Below the pieces are notes generated by a model. The model made no database searches. It was not told the DNA's origin and saw nothing but the letters and a program-made list of their open reading frames with translations. From Methylotenera mobilis JLW8 (GTDB lineage Bacteria; Pseudomonadota; Gammaproteobacteria; Burkholderiales; Methylophilaceae), in assembly GCF_000023705.1 (NCBI RefSeq), contig NC_012968.1:1488001-1552000 (forward strand): a stretch of 64,000 nt of DNA. The letters run 5' to 3'. Of the stretch, positions 35,358 to 45,381 are shown piece by piece. The position numbers and the translations under genes were made by a program. The number at the start of each line of letters is the position of its first letter. Position 1 is the stretch's first letter.

Positions 35358-36296
35358 TTACTGCCCGGCGAGCGTTGGTAACAAAATATTGTGTATGTTA
35401 ATAAATGCAGGTCCCAACAACACTAGCAACATCGACGGGAAAATAAAGAAAATAAGCGGAAACAATAACTTAACTGCAATTTTTGCCGCAGCCTCTTCGG
35501 CTAACAAGCGGCGTTTGGTGCGTAAGCTATCCGCGTGAACCCTTAATGAATCTGAAATATTGGTACCAAAACGATCTGACTGAACCAGCATCGCAACTAA
35601 GGTATCAACTTCCTCTACACCAGTACGCAAGGCCAGATTACGCAAGGCCCTTTCACGTGAGCTACCGGCGCGCAACTCCAGATTAATTAAATGCAGCTCT
35701 TCTCCAAGTGTCGGACTTCTTACGTGCATTTCTTCCCCTACCCTAGCGAGCGCAGCATCTAACCCCAAACCTGATTCAACGCACACAATAATCAAGTCAA
35801 GCGCATCAGGAAAGCTCTCGAATATTTCACGTTTGCGGCTATCAATACGATGTGACAACACGGCGTTTGGCAGAAAATAACCAATCGCTGCTAATAGAAT
35901 CAGCATCATCATCAGATTATTAGGCTTAACTACAGAGCCGGAAATAACAGTGTATAAAAGAAACAAACTTGGCAATGCTAAGGTCAAGATAGTTTTAGCC
36001 GCAAAAAACAAGATAGGCACGCTGGGGCTACGTAAGCCTGCATTCATAAAACGAATGCGAAGCTGTGAATGCTCCCACCCTTCCTTAGGCAAAGACAGCT
36101 TGGCAATTGGCCCAGTTAATTTAACAATACGACTGATCCAGACTGGTTCATCATCGTTTTCGTCTGGCTTATCATCTTTTAATACCTTCAATCTGGCCCC
36201 TAAAGGGCTGGTACTAAACTGGCCAATAATGACCATCGCTACAACAAATACTGTGATAAAAATAAGAACCAGATAAATTATTTGAATTGTGTTCAT
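35358..36296 (-). CDS. tadC: Tad pilus inner-membrane platform protein TadC
   Basis: 312 residues, with a type II secretion system F domain at about 150-280 (FPDALDLIIVCVESGLGLDAALARVGEEM; GTNISDSLRVHADSLRTKRRLLAEEAAAKIAVKLLFPL) and membrane helices near residues 8-25, 95-150 and at the C-terminus. With TadB it forms the platform for the TadA ATPase. It lies directly downstream of tadB with a 25-bp gap. A GTGAGAA stretch precedes the ATG. Confidence 0.93.
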   Translation of the reverse strand: MNTIQIIYLVLIFITVFVVAMVIIGQFSTSPLGARLKVLKDDKPDENDDEPVWISRIVKLTGPIAKLSLPKEGWEHSQLRIRFMNAGLRSPSVPILFFAAKTILTLALPSLFLLYTVISGSVVKPNNLMMMLILLAAIGYFLPNAVLSHRIDSRKREIFESFPDALDLIIVCVESGLGLDAALARVGEEMHVRSPTLGEELHLINLELRAGSSRERALRNLALRTGVEEVDTLVAMLVQSDRFGTNISDSLRVHADSLRTKRRLLAEEAAAKIAVKLLFPLIFFIFPSMLLVLLGPAFINIHNILLPTLAGQ

Positions 36297-36321
36297 GATG
36301 TTCTCACTTATTTAATCTGTA

Positions 36322-37290
36322 TCAGACCCTAATTTTGATAATCCGCCACATCACAAAAATACCAAAAACCATCAATATTAGCGCTATGATGACCATTTTC
36401 AGACCATTCGGATCTGTCCATAGTATGCTCAGAAATTTAGGATTCACTAGCTGCAGTACCGCACCTAATGCAAATGGCAACAATGTTAGAATCCAAGCCG
36501 ACAAACGCCCCTCCGCTGACAACACACGCACAGAACCCAGTAGTTTCAAACGAGCTCGAATCAACTCACTGATATTCCCCAAGAGCTCGGCCAAGTTACC
36601 ACCAGTTTCACGTTGTATCAGCACTGCAATCACAAAATAACTGACATCGGTACTTGGTACACGTTGGATTAAGTTCATCAACGCCTCTGATGTTGGAATA
36701 CCGTAATTGATTTCATCAAACACAATGCGGAACTCAGAAGCAATCGGCTCTGGCATTTCAGTACCTACCATCTGCAATGCACTAGGAAAAGCATGCCCAG
36801 CCACCATCGCACGCCCCATTAAATCCAGCGCACTTGGCAATTGCTGTTCTATCGTATTAATGCGTTTTTGCTTAGCACTGAACATGTGAAGCAGCGGCAA
36901 GCATGCTGCAACGGCCGCAACGATGATAGACACCAATACATTCGCACCAAAATACAACGCTATTGCGAAACCAACTACTGCGAACATCAGACAAATACCC
37001 AGAAACTTTGCCACACTATATTGAAGCCCTGACTGTAAAAGTGCTTTATCTAGCTGTTGTATCCGTGGCACTTGTTGCAACATACTGGCAACACCTGGTG
37101 TATTGGCAAGCATGCGTTGTTTAACTAAGGTGCTTTCGTGCTCTTTGCCAAGCGTCATTGCCTCTAAGCGTCTTTCAATGCGTTTTGCTTCTGGCCCCTT
37201 GTAAGCGTTCCAAGCCAAGTACGCGCCTTCTAAAAATAGCACTACCGCCAAAAACGCTAATATTGCAAATAAATAGTAGAGATAGTCCAT
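36322..37290 (-). CDS. tadB: Tad pilus inner-membrane platform protein TadB
   Basis: 322 residues with a T2SSF domain at about 150-275 (LPSALDLMGRAMVAGHAFPSALQMVGTEMPEPIASEFRIVFDEINYGIPTSEAL) and four hydrophobic segments (about 5-27, 95-135, 265-285 and 298-318). It pairs with TadC. It begins ten bases after the tadA stop with GGAGCT before the ATG, so the ATPase and both platform proteins are made from one transcript. Confidence 0.93.
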   Translation of the reverse strand: MDYLYYLFAILAFLAVVLFLEGAYLAWNAYKGPEAKRIERRLEAMTLGKEHESTLVKQRMLANTPGVASMLQQVPRIQQLDKALLQSGLQYSVAKFLGICLMFAVVGFAIALYFGANVLVSIIVAAVAACLPLLHMFSAKQKRINTIEQQLPSALDLMGRAMVAGHAFPSALQMVGTEMPEPIASEFRIVFDEINYGIPTSEALMNLIQRVPSTDVSYFVIAVLIQRETGGNLAELLGNISELIRARLKLLGSVRVLSAEGRLSAWILTLLPFALGAVLQLVNPKFLSILWTDPNGLKMVIIALILMVFGIFVMWRIIKIRV

Positions 37291-37299
37291 ATTAAGCTC

Positions 37300-38658
37300 C
37301 TACTCATACAGTTTTGTCGGGTCGAACAGGTTGTCAGAAATTTGCACACCATGCACCCGCAAACGCTCAATGAATTTTGGCCGTATACCTGTCGCTTTAA
37401 AATGGCCTTGCACCACCCCTTTTTCAGACACACCAGTTTGCTCGTAAACAAAAATATCCTGCATGGTAATCACTTCACTTTCCATGCCGGTAATTTCTTT
37501 CACACTGGTAACCTTACGCTGACCATCGCTCAATCTGGTGATGTGAATAACGGCAGTCAGCGCAGAGCTAATTTGCTCGCGCATCGCTTTGGTTGGCAGG
37601 TTAAACCCAGCCATCCCCATCATGTTCTCCAAACGAGTTAAAGCATCACGTGGCGTGTTGGCGTGTACAGTCGCCATTGAGCCTTCATGGCCGGTATTCA
37701 TCGCCTGCAACATATCTACCACTTCGGGGCCACGCACCTCACCGACGATAATACGGTCAGGACGCATCCGCAAACTGTTTCTCACCAGCATACGTGGTGT
37801 TACTTCACCTTTACCTTCAATGTTGGGGGGGCGAATCTCTAAGCGCACGACATGTGGCTGTTGCAGTTGTAACTCAGCCGCATCTTCAATGGTGATAATG
37901 CGTTCAGTTTCTGGAATATAGCCAGACAGCACATTAAGCAAGGTTGTTTTACCTGTACCAGTACCACCAGAGATCAAGATGTTCACTTTAGCTTTGACTA
38001 AACCCTCAAGCACCTCTGCCATTTCTGGTGTGAGGCTTCTGTTGCGTAACAGGTCGTTCATCATCAATGGTGTGATTGCAAAACGACGAATCGAAAGAAT
38101 CGCACCATCTACCGCCAAAGGCGGAATCACTGCGTTCACACGAGAGCCATCTGGTAAGCGTGCATCGACCATCGGGCTAGATTCATCCACCCGCCGCCCC
38201 ACGCCTGAAACAATCTTATCGATAATTTTCAGTAAGTGTGCCTCGCTTTCAAAACGGACATCACTCAGTTCCAGCTTACCTTTGCGTTCAATGTAAATCT
38301 GGTTATAAGTGTTAACTAATATGTCGGAGATAGTTGGATCAACCATCAAAATTTCCAACGGCCCTAACCCAAGTACTTCATGTTGGATATCACGCACTAG
38401 ATTCATGCGCTCTATATCATTAATGGCCACAGCCTCTTCTGTAAGCAGCCGCTCCACTAGCGTTTTAAGCTCGGCCGTTAGCAGCTCGGGTGGCATGTTT
38501 TCCATCATAGAAAGGTCAACGCGATCAAGCAGCTTACGATGAATTCTTGACCTCAACTCCTGATACATTTTATTACCCATCAAACCATCGGTCTGGTTGC
38601 CCTGCGGTTCCAACACCGCATCTTTTTTTACATCTTCTAATCGATCACGTAATGACAT
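37300..38658 (-). CDS. tadA: Tad pilus assembly ATPase TadA (CpaF)
   Basis: A 452-residue secretion ATPase that powers Flp pilus assembly. The Walker A motif is ISGGTGTGKTTLLN; the Asp box is ERIITIEDAAELQL, Walker B includes MRPDRIIVGEVRGPE, and the His box is NTGHEGSMATVHAN. The N-terminal CpaF region (HRKLLDRVDLSMME, VDPTISDILVNTYNQIYIERKGKLEL) is complete. AAGGA precedes the ATG. It follows tadZ by 72 bp and precedes tadB. Confidence 0.96.
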   Translation of the reverse strand: MSLRDRLEDVKKDAVLEPQGNQTDGLMGNKMYQELRSRIHRKLLDRVDLSMMENMPPELLTAELKTLVERLLTEEAVAINDIERMNLVRDIQHEVLGLGPLEILMVDPTISDILVNTYNQIYIERKGKLELSDVRFESEAHLLKIIDKIVSGVGRRVDESSPMVDARLPDGSRVNAVIPPLAVDGAILSIRRFAITPLMMNDLLRNRSLTPEMAEVLEGLVKAKVNILISGGTGTGKTTLLNVLSGYIPETERIITIEDAAELQLQQPHVVRLEIRPPNIEGKGEVTPRMLVRNSLRMRPDRIIVGEVRGPEVVDMLQAMNTGHEGSMATVHANTPRDALTRLENMMGMAGFNLPTKAMREQISSALTAVIHITRLSDGQRKVTSVKEITGMESEVITMQDIFVYEQTGVSEKGVVQGHFKATGIRPKFIERLRVHGVQISDNLFDPTKLYE

Positions 38659-38730
38659 AATTAAATTCCTTCCTTAATTCAGCATTTATTCTTATCAACA
38701 TCCCGTCAATCGTGCATGCCGCAACCTCGT

Positions 38731-39906
38731 TCAAAGTGATGCATGATGTAGTAAATTGTCTAGCCAGCCAGACTTTTTGGCTTTAGAAACTTCGACTAAG
38801 CTTTCTGCAACCTCCTGTAAAGCTTTAGTCACAGCATCATGCTTAGCTATTTTTAAGATAGGAACTCCTTGGTTAACAGATGCAGATACTGCTAAATAGC
38901 TGTTCGGTATGGTTTTATAGACTTTCATACCTAGCGCGGTTTCTACATCAATTAATCGGATATCACCACCTTTTTCATGCCGATTAAGCATGATATTAAT
39001 TTTTTCTTTTGCATAACCCAGTGAGTGAAAAGCATGTAGTAGCCGTTTTGAATCACGGATAAAAGGCAATGTTTCTTGCAATACGATAAATATCAAATCT
39101 GCATAATCTAATGCTTTAACCCCAGTGGCATTCAACGTTCTACCTATATCCATTACAACAAAGTCAAACTCTGACGTTGTCAATTTAAGTAACGCATCAA
39201 TATGTTCTGGCTTCACATCTTGTGCTGACTCAGCATCTTCTGGTGCAGCCAACACACTAAAGTTTGGCAAAATATGTACCATAGAAGATTTAAGAAATGA
39301 AGCATCTAAGCGCCTGATATTCTTGGCTACATCTGCGAGCGTATTGGATGGAACATGATCATTAACAAACAATACAGCATCACCAAACTGTAAATTTAAA
39401 TCGAGCAATGCCACTTTAACGTTGCTGGTTTCAGCCAAAATATAAGCTAGATTACACGCTAGAAAAGTAGCCCCACTCCCCCCTTTACTGCCAACAAATG
39501 CAATAACCTTACCTTTTTTGTTTTTTTGTGAAGATTGACTAAGCTTAAGCTCAACCCTATTCACAGCCGCTTGTAAATCACTGGTCTGCAACGGCAGACT
39601 AAGTACATCTTTCACCCCGCTGCGCATTGCAGTCATTAAAAACTCTGATGATGCATTTTGCGATAAAAGGATAATAGCCATATGATTAGAGCGAAGACTG
39701 ATGCCCTCTAAAATACTAAGGTTGCCGTTCTCTACACAAATACTGTCAATAATCATTAGGTCTGGGCGCTCAACCTCTACCATTTGCCCTAAATTACTAA
39801 ACCCATCTCCAAAGACCAAGGCGTGTTTAGACGAATCTATCCCCTTAATGCTTAGTAGAACCTCTTCTCGCAACACCTTGTTAGGCGAAATCACTATTAT
39901 TTTCAT
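38731..39906 (-). CDS. tadZ: Pilus localisation ATPase TadZ/CpaE
   Basis: 391 residues. An atypical receiver-like N-terminal domain (about 1-125) lacks a clear phosphorylation site pattern. A MinD/ParA-type ATPase domain follows, with the deviant P-loop FVGSKGGSGATFLACNLA, where Ala replaces the usual second lysine as in other CpaE proteins, and the switch region VALLDLNLQFGDA. TadZ/CpaE marks the pole or site where the Tad machine assembles. It is followed by tadA. Confidence 0.9.
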   Translation of the reverse strand: MKIIVISPNKVLREEVLLSIKGIDSSKHALVFGDGFSNLGQMVEVERPDLMIIDSICVENGNLSILEGISLRSNHMAIILLSQNASSEFLMTAMRSGVKDVLSLPLQTSDLQAAVNRVELKLSQSSQKNKKGKVIAFVGSKGGSGATFLACNLAYILAETSNVKVALLDLNLQFGDAVLFVNDHVPSNTLADVAKNIRRLDASFLKSSMVHILPNFSVLAAPEDAESAQDVKPEHIDALLKLTTSEFDFVVMDIGRTLNATGVKALDYADLIFIVLQETLPFIRDSKRLLHAFHSLGYAKEKINIMLNRHEKGGDIRLIDVETALGMKVYKTIPNSYLAVSASVNQGVPILKIAKHDAVTKALQEVAESLVEVSKAKKSGWLDNLLHHASL

Positions 39907-39927
39907 TTTTCTGCCGCCATTCTTATT

Positions 39928-40449
39928 TTATGAACCGGTATAACCTAAACTCTCAGCTGGCATCGTGACTGTAGATGCCGGAATCGGCAAATTCAGAAAC
40001 GGAAACAGCCCAACCATTGGTGCATAATTTGCGCCAATAATAGAAACCTGTACTAATGCAATACAGCCTGCTGGACCTGTTAAGCAAGCCGAAATATTGT
40101 CTGAGGCACTTAAAGGAAATGGGCTAGGCACAGCACCACTGGCGGTCAAATATTGAATATCAATATTAGCTGCCGTAATCTCCGCACCGGCTGGTACTGA
40201 TGCGCCACCAAAGAGTGCCAATATTTTTGCTGGACTAGTGTTGGAGTTATCCACCCATCTAACCACTGCCTCACGTGCTGCATGACGCGTCACCTCCTGC
40301 ACGGTGTTATAGACATAAAACAGACGCCCAAACTCCAAAATGCCAAACAGTATGGTAAATAACAGTAGGGCAATAATCGCAAACTCAACCGCTGCAGCGC
40401 CTTGCTGCCGTTGTCGTTTGCTGTAACTTTTCATCATCTTAAGCATCAT
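39928..40449 (-). CDS. TadE/TadF-like minor pseudopilin
   Basis: About 173 residues. The prepilin-like N-terminus RQRQQGAAAVEFAIIALLLFTILFGILEFGRL has the Gly/Ala cleavage point, the +5 Glu and the hydrophobic helix of TadE-type pseudopilins, followed by a mainly beta C-terminal part with a Cys pair. The ATG at 40449 follows GGGAA; several ATG codons stand close together, and a TTG one codon earlier is less likely. It and the next gene upstream are two such proteins in tandem, six bases apart at the nearest. Confidence 0.82.
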   Translation of the reverse strand: MMLKMMKSYSKRQRQQGAAAVEFAIIALLLFTILFGILEFGRLFYVYNTVQEVTRHAAREAVVRWVDNSNTSPAKILALFGGASVPAGAEITAANIDIQYLTASGAVPSPFPLSASDNISACLTGPAGCIALVQVSIIGANYAPMVGLFPFLNLPIPASTVTMPAESLGYTGS

Positions 40450-40458
40450 CAATTCCCT

Positions 40459-40932
40459 TCAATGCATGTACCGCATAGCAGTAAAAGGCGATAGCGTTGT
40501 AGCCCAGGTCGTTGACCCAACTGGCAGAAAGATTGGAATTAACCCACCAATCGTAATGGGGTAAGCATTAATCGCAACGATGACATACACTGGTGTGTCG
40601 CAATTTGGCTCGCAGGTCACTGTTACGTCTGCTGATGTAAAGCTTGGCACTTGTGCCTGTGTTGCCGCGTTCACCACCATAGTTTTTGCTTGATCTTGCG
40701 TTGCAGTATCAAGCGCAACCAAAGCACTGACTCTAGTATTAGATAGGTATCTCGCCCCGTCACGCGTGGCTTTGGTTAAAGCATCGTAGTACCAGAAAGC
40801 TCGGCCAAACTCCACAATCCCTGCCACAAACATCAGCAATAACACCAATAGCAGGGCAAACTCTATAGCTGCAGCGCCTTGCTGCCTTGCTAGCCCCAGC
40901 CTACTGTTAAATTTTAGTTGTGTGATTTTCAT
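40459..40932 (-). CDS. tadE: TadE-like minor pseudopilin
   Basis: 157 residues. The N-terminus ARQQGAAAIEFALLLVLLLMFVAGIVEFGRAFWYY is the TadE signature, processed by the prepilin peptidase. After it come DALTKATRDGARYLS and a Cys pair (VTCEPNCDTP). Minor pseudopilins are needed for Flp fibre assembly. It lies two bases after the TadG-like gene stop and upstream of a second TadE-like gene. Confidence 0.85.
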   Translation of the reverse strand: MKITQLKFNSRLGLARQQGAAAIEFALLLVLLLMFVAGIVEFGRAFWYYDALTKATRDGARYLSNTRVSALVALDTATQDQAKTMVVNAATQAQVPSFTSADVTVTCEPNCDTPVYVIVAINAYPITIGGLIPIFLPVGSTTWATTLSPFTAMRYMH

Positions 40933-40934
40933 GA

Positions 40935-42326
40935 TTATCTGTAAAGCTTAATATCACTCGTTGGTAAAGGAGTTGGTAACAATCCACCAAACTCAACGAA
41001 AACATCTTTCGCCGTCGGAACAGACCTTGTCTGCATCAGAAAGCGGCCTACCCCCAGCACGGTAGCTGGCCTACAAACACCGCCGGCAGTAGTGCAGTCA
41101 ATAATCACCATATTCAGCACCCTACGTCCTTGTTTACCCGGTTGGACAGACACAGGCGGCGCTGTAAAGAAGTTTCCGCTCCCTTGTGCATAGGGCGATG
41201 GCTCTGGGTAAGACGTAGCCGTATTACCTGGGTATAAAGTTGGCCACTGTGCTACCGTTGCACCAGCTCTGCGAAAGCCAGACCACAGCACACCGTAATC
41301 TGTGCCTGATGCTGCTCTTAAACTGTAAGGTACTGGTTTACATGGGGCGCTTGGTTTACATGCACCATTGGTCGCTCTGTCCACAAACAAAATGCTTTGT
41401 TTGTCGGGGTCTGTTCCCATCCAATCCCTAGGTGCACCCACTCCTGTATTGCTATAAATATACTCTTTGACATTGGTATCAGGCGGAGCAGTAGCTACGT
41501 CACATTTGTTTTGAGGTGTGTAATCACCAAACCTTGAGTTAAGTGCGGCCAATTGTGGAACAGATACCCCAGTATTGGTGTTTACTGTATCGCCAATAAT
41601 CGGTGTAAAACCAACTTTGCCTGTACACACGTATGGCAACGTTGCATTGGTACTGATTACAGGGCATACCCCAGGGGCATTTGACTCAGGATCAATCCAA
41701 AACAAGGTACCTGGGCCAAGCGGGTTAGCGTATTGGACATTATAAGAAACACCGCGCTCAAACCCTAACTCATGCACAGTACCCGGATCTGGCTGCTCAC
41801 AGATAGCAATCGGGGTAATGTCTACGGCATACTTACCAGCAACTGCCATACCGAATGTCTGTGTAGTATTTGCCACTCCAGGCAATACCTGAATAAACCA
41901 AGTATTGATCGTGCGTAAGCCTGTATCTACTTTTAAAAACGTCTTATCCCCAGCCAAGGCATCTGTGGTAACCGAGCTAATTGGCACCATACAGCCATCG
42001 CTTGGGCAACTACCTACCCACATATTGCTGGCATTAACAGTAACTGCAGTACTATTCAGATTGAAGTTATTTTTACCTGCTGCTTCAATCGCTCTGGTAA
42101 TCGCGCTATTAATGCCTGTTACCTTTCCATTAAGCTCTCTGGCACCACTGAGCGAAGAGGAGTCTGCTGCATTTTGTAGTTCAGTTTTAGTCACATAAAG
42201 ATGACCTAAATCCAACACCAAACCCAACATACCGACGAGCAACACCAAGCAGATTGCAACGATTAACGCTACCGCACCTCGCTGACGTTGCATGCCGTGC
42301 GTATTACATTTTATATGCTTGCTCAT
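40935..42326 (-). CDS. tadG: TadG-like pilus assembly protein
   Basis: 463 residues. The N-terminal RQRGAVALIVAICLVLLVGMLGLVLDLGHLYVTKTELQNAADSSSLSGARELNG is the TadG-type anchor plus the following helix. The rest is an extended extracytoplasmic region with many cysteines, which suggests disulfides. TadG-like proteins sit at the periplasmic face of the machine. It is followed directly by two TadE-like genes. Confidence 0.85.
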   Translation of the reverse strand: MSKHIKCNTHGMQRQRGAVALIVAICLVLLVGMLGLVLDLGHLYVTKTELQNAADSSSLSGARELNGKVTGINSAITRAIEAAGKNNFNLNSTAVTVNASNMWVGSCPSDGCMVPISSVTTDALAGDKTFLKVDTGLRTINTWFIQVLPGVANTTQTFGMAVAGKYAVDITPIAICEQPDPGTVHELGFERGVSYNVQYANPLGPGTLFWIDPESNAPGVCPVISTNATLPYVCTGKVGFTPIIGDTVNTNTGVSVPQLAALNSRFGDYTPQNKCDVATAPPDTNVKEYIYSNTGVGAPRDWMGTDPDKQSILFVDRATNGACKPSAPCKPVPYSLRAASGTDYGVLWSGFRRAGATVAQWPTLYPGNTATSYPEPSPYAQGSGNFFTAPPVSVQPGKQGRRVLNMVIIDCTTAGGVCRPATVLGVGRFLMQTRSVPTAKDVFVEFGGLLPTPLPTSDIKLYR

Positions 42327-42362
42327 GTGACTCTCCTTCGTTGCCCAGTAGGCGCCAAAGCC

Positions 42363-42695
42363 TTACCTTGTCCCGCTATTACTTGTACTACCTGTTCCAG
42401 AACCCGTACCACCGCTATTGCCAACGCCAATCGTAAACACGTTGGTAGTGACAGGTGGTTGAGAAAAGGATTTGTGGTAGCGATCTATCGCAGCATCTGC
42501 AGCCGCACCATCCACACCAAACACTGCTTCATTAGTTGTTGATGCATCAGGGTTAATTGTCTGCTGCGCTCTTGCCGCCTTCACCGCTTCCCCAAAATGC
42601 TCATCCAACACAGGTGTCTTGCTAGTTGCACAACCTGCCAGAACGGAGGATGCAATCAAGGCAGATAGAATGTATTTGATTGTTAAAGTGTGCAT
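42363..42695 (-). CDS. Small lipoprotein of the Tad locus
   Basis: 110 residues with a lipoprotein signal peptide (LAGC lipobox, Cys at about 22). The mature part is short and ends in a Gly/Ser/Thr-rich tail (GNSGGTGSGTGSTSNSG). It lies between the secretin gene (11-bp gap) and the TadG-like gene, where other Tad loci have a small lipoprotein assisting the secretin (CpaD/RcpB position). I see no sequence similarity that proves that role. Confidence 0.7.
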   Translation of the reverse strand: MHTLTIKYILSALIASSVLAGCATSKTPVLDEHFGEAVKAARAQQTINPDASTTNEAVFGVDGAAADAAIDRYHKSFSQPPVTTNVFTIGVGNSGGTGSGTGSTSNSGTR

Positions 42696-42705
42696 GACTA
42701 TCTCC

Positions 42706-44247
42706 TTATTTCATTTCAAAGCCATCTTTAGCACCACTTTGTTCCGGCGCTGCAGTATTAGGCTGACTTTGTGCTGGGCTTTCCTCTGTTGCTGGCTCTG
42801 CTGGTTTACCTTCTAACTTACCGTTCAAGAAAAACTCTGCTTTGCTTGGTGGGGTAAATTTATCAGTAGGTAACGCAAAGTCAGGTGGTAGTGGTTTAAC
42901 CAAACGTGGTGTTATCACGAATAACAGTTCAGTCTTATCTTCCTGGAACGAACTGCTACGGAACAATGCCCCAAGAATTGGAATCTCCCCTAATATTGGG
43001 AAGCGGCGAACGTTTTCTGTCACGTTGTTTTTGATTAAACCGGCAATGGCAAAACTTTGACCATCACGGAGTTGCACAGTAGTAGCGACACGTCTAACCG
43101 TAAAGGATGGAAACACACTACCACCCACTGTAGTACCGCCTTGATTAAGCTCAGAAACCTCAGGCGCCACTCTTAAGTTAATCATTCCCTCTTCTAGCAC
43201 GGTAGGCGTGAATTTAAGACCAACACCAAAATCACGCTCTTCTAAGGTAAGCACATTAGAACCACCACCTGTATTACTCTGTGGCACAGGAATAAAGATT
43301 TTACCGCCAGCTAAAAAGCTGCCCTCTTGACCACTAATGGCAATAATATTTGGTTCAGCTAAAATCTTAACGACACCATCTTTATTTTCGGCGTCAACCT
43401 TAATCGCCGTATTGCCCTTGGTAATAGTCAACAAACCACCTGGTGACAATGGATCTGCCCCTGTCAAACTCAAAAAGCCGGAAGCAATTGCATAGGCTAC
43501 ACCGCCATTACTACGAGATGCGCCAAACGATGCACCTAGCTTATCTAACAGATTTTTTGACACTTCAGCCATTTTCACCTCAAGCATCACCTGTTGCGGT
43601 GCTGCTACTTGAAGCATATTAATGACTTTCTTGTCTTTATCTTTGCCGCCATATGCTTCCGCTAGCGCCATGGCTTTATCGGCTTTCACCGCATCACTCA
43701 CGGTACCACTCAGCACTAATGACTCGGCCGCAGTACTGACTTTAATACCTTTTTCATTAGGCATGATTTGTTGCAGTTTAGTTTGCAATGATGCCGCATC
43801 CATCGCTGTGGCCGCAGCAACCACCCTCACATCCATCACCGCAGACTGACCAGATTTATCCAAGATAATCACCATAGTCGAGCCGATGGTTTTAGCATGC
43901 AGCACCACCTCTCGAGGGCTGGTCACATCTACCTGTACAATCTTGTCATCATCTACTTTCACGCGTTGCAAGTTCACGCCGGCAGGCAACCTCACCAGAT
44001 GCGACTGCCCTAAAGAGAGCTCAACGCTAGGCACAATCTCCGTAGAAGACGGTGTAGGTCTTGCTGCTACTTTTTTAGGCGTTACCGCAGCTACCAAGAT
44101 ATTCTGCATATTCGCTTGCGGCTCAGCTGCATGTAGCGGTGCTATTGAAAGTAGCGTCACGCCTAGCATAGCCGCCAGAAGATTACTGACACAGTACCTT
44201 AATTGACTGTGTAAAAACTGATCACGTTTGATCTTGTGCTTGTTCAT
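42706..44247 (-). CDS. cpaC: Tad outer-membrane secretin (RcpA/CpaC)
   Basis: About 513 residues. A signal peptide (ending APLHAAEP) is followed by a pilus-secretin N domain (VELSLGQSHLVRLPAGVNLQRVKVDDDKIVQV), a BON-like region, and the secretin core at about 225-460 (VMLEVKMAEVSKNLLDKLGASF; LRVAPEVSELN; FPILGEIPILGALFRSSSFQEDKTELLFVITPRLVKP). It forms the outer-membrane channel for the Flp fibre. The ATG at 44247 follows GGGAGA by six bases; an upstream in-frame non-ATG start would add six residues. Confidence 0.93.
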   Translation of the reverse strand: MNKHKIKRDQFLHSQLRYCVSNLLAAMLGVTLLSIAPLHAAEPQANMQNILVAAVTPKKVAARPTPSSTEIVPSVELSLGQSHLVRLPAGVNLQRVKVDDDKIVQVDVTSPREVVLHAKTIGSTMVIILDKSGQSAVMDVRVVAAATAMDAASLQTKLQQIMPNEKGIKVSTAAESLVLSGTVSDAVKADKAMALAEAYGGKDKDKKVINMLQVAAPQQVMLEVKMAEVSKNLLDKLGASFGASRSNGGVAYAIASGFLSLTGADPLSPGGLLTITKGNTAIKVDAENKDGVVKILAEPNIIAISGQEGSFLAGGKIFIPVPQSNTGGGSNVLTLEERDFGVGLKFTPTVLEEGMINLRVAPEVSELNQGGTTVGGSVFPSFTVRRVATTVQLRDGQSFAIAGLIKNNVTENVRRFPILGEIPILGALFRSSSFQEDKTELLFVITPRLVKPLPPDFALPTDKFTPPSKAEFFLNGKLEGKPAEPATEESPAQSQPNTAAPEQSGAKDGFEMK

Positions 44248-44430
44248 CTCATTTCTCCCTGACAATATGCCGTTTCTCTTTCAAATTTCGATACGAACTA
44301 GGTTTTGCTTGGGTTGTGACTTAACTCATCACTACTACACATCGCCATTTGCTCTATCTCGCTATCTGTTGAAACTAAGCGCTTCAATTCGAAGATGCTC
44401 TATTTACTTACACTGACTACATTCACAGTT

Positions 44431-45327
44431 TTACTGAACAGATGGTTTAAACTCCTCAACTGTCTTGGTAGCGCCGCGCACTACCTCAACCTGCTCATAA
44501 CTTTCTCTTTGCACCACAGGTTTACGTGCTGCAGATTTCTTAACAACATGTTTAACCTCAGTCTTAGCAACAGGTTGTTGTGCAGCCGCAGCCATGACTG
44601 GAGCAGGTGGCTCATCTACACGATTAAGCAAGTTTTTCTTGGTTGAGCCTTCTGTAGTCACTACGTTTTTATCGATCTGATTACGCAACACCAATGACAA
44701 AGTACCAACACTACGTGCCAAATCTAATTTTTCAGCTTGTGCTGGTGTTACCTCAAGCGTTACAGCGTTCACCACTTTTGGTTTTGTTTCATCACGGTTC
44801 TGCTCTTGCGCTACGGCCAACACCATAATGTGCTCAAGTACAATTTTTGAAATGCTCTTGTTCACATTTTCCGCTTTCACGCTTTCATCTTCGGTATTCA
44901 CTACAATATCTACATAGTTACCAGGCAATGCAAAACCTGCCACCCCCACCACATCATTCACCCTAACGGTCATTGCTCGGTTTCCCTCAGCAATCACCGC
45001 AGATAAACCACCGGTTGCGCCAAGCGGAGCTAATTTAGACTCCAGCACAGGCTCACCTTGTAATAAGCTTGTTTTTACTACCCTCGCATCTAAAGTTTTA
45101 ATATCATCAGTCGCACCCACCGGTACGCTGCCTCTTGGCCAATCTGCCACTTTAAGCATTTGCGGTGTAAGCGGTGTGCCCAAATCAATGTTGATGGCAG
45201 CCACAACCACCTTGCTAGAAGCTACCGTAGCAGCTTGTTGAGAGATCCAGCGTGAGGCTAACACTACAGCACCTAAGCCTATGCCGACTGAAACCACAAT
45301 CATCAAAAATGCTCTTGGATTTTTCAT
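44431..45327 (-). CDS. cpaB: Flp pilus assembly protein CpaB (RcpC)
   Basis: 298 residues. One N-terminal membrane helix (FLMIVVSVGIGLGAVVLASRW), then an SAF domain at about 40-105 (VVVAAINIDLGTPLTPQMLKVADWPRGSVPVGA) and the RcpC/CpaB domain (AMTVRVNDVVGVAGFALPGNYVDIVV; VTLEVTPAQAEKLDLARSVGTLSLVLRN). It acts in the periplasm with the secretin. AGGGGA precedes the ATG. 183 bp without a recognisable signal separate it from the secretin gene. Confidence 0.92.
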   Translation of the reverse strand: MKNPRAFLMIVVSVGIGLGAVVLASRWISQQAATVASSKVVVAAINIDLGTPLTPQMLKVADWPRGSVPVGATDDIKTLDARVVKTSLLQGEPVLESKLAPLGATGGLSAVIAEGNRAMTVRVNDVVGVAGFALPGNYVDIVVNTEDESVKAENVNKSISKIVLEHIMVLAVAQEQNRDETKPKVVNAVTLEVTPAQAEKLDLARSVGTLSLVLRNQIDKNVVTTEGSTKKNLLNRVDEPPAPVMAAAAQQPVAKTEVKHVVKKSAARKPVVQRESYEQVEVVRGATKTVEEFKPSVQ

Positions 45328-45381
45328 CTGTCATCCCCTTTATCTTTTATTCTCATCAACATATCGTGACGCATTCCACTA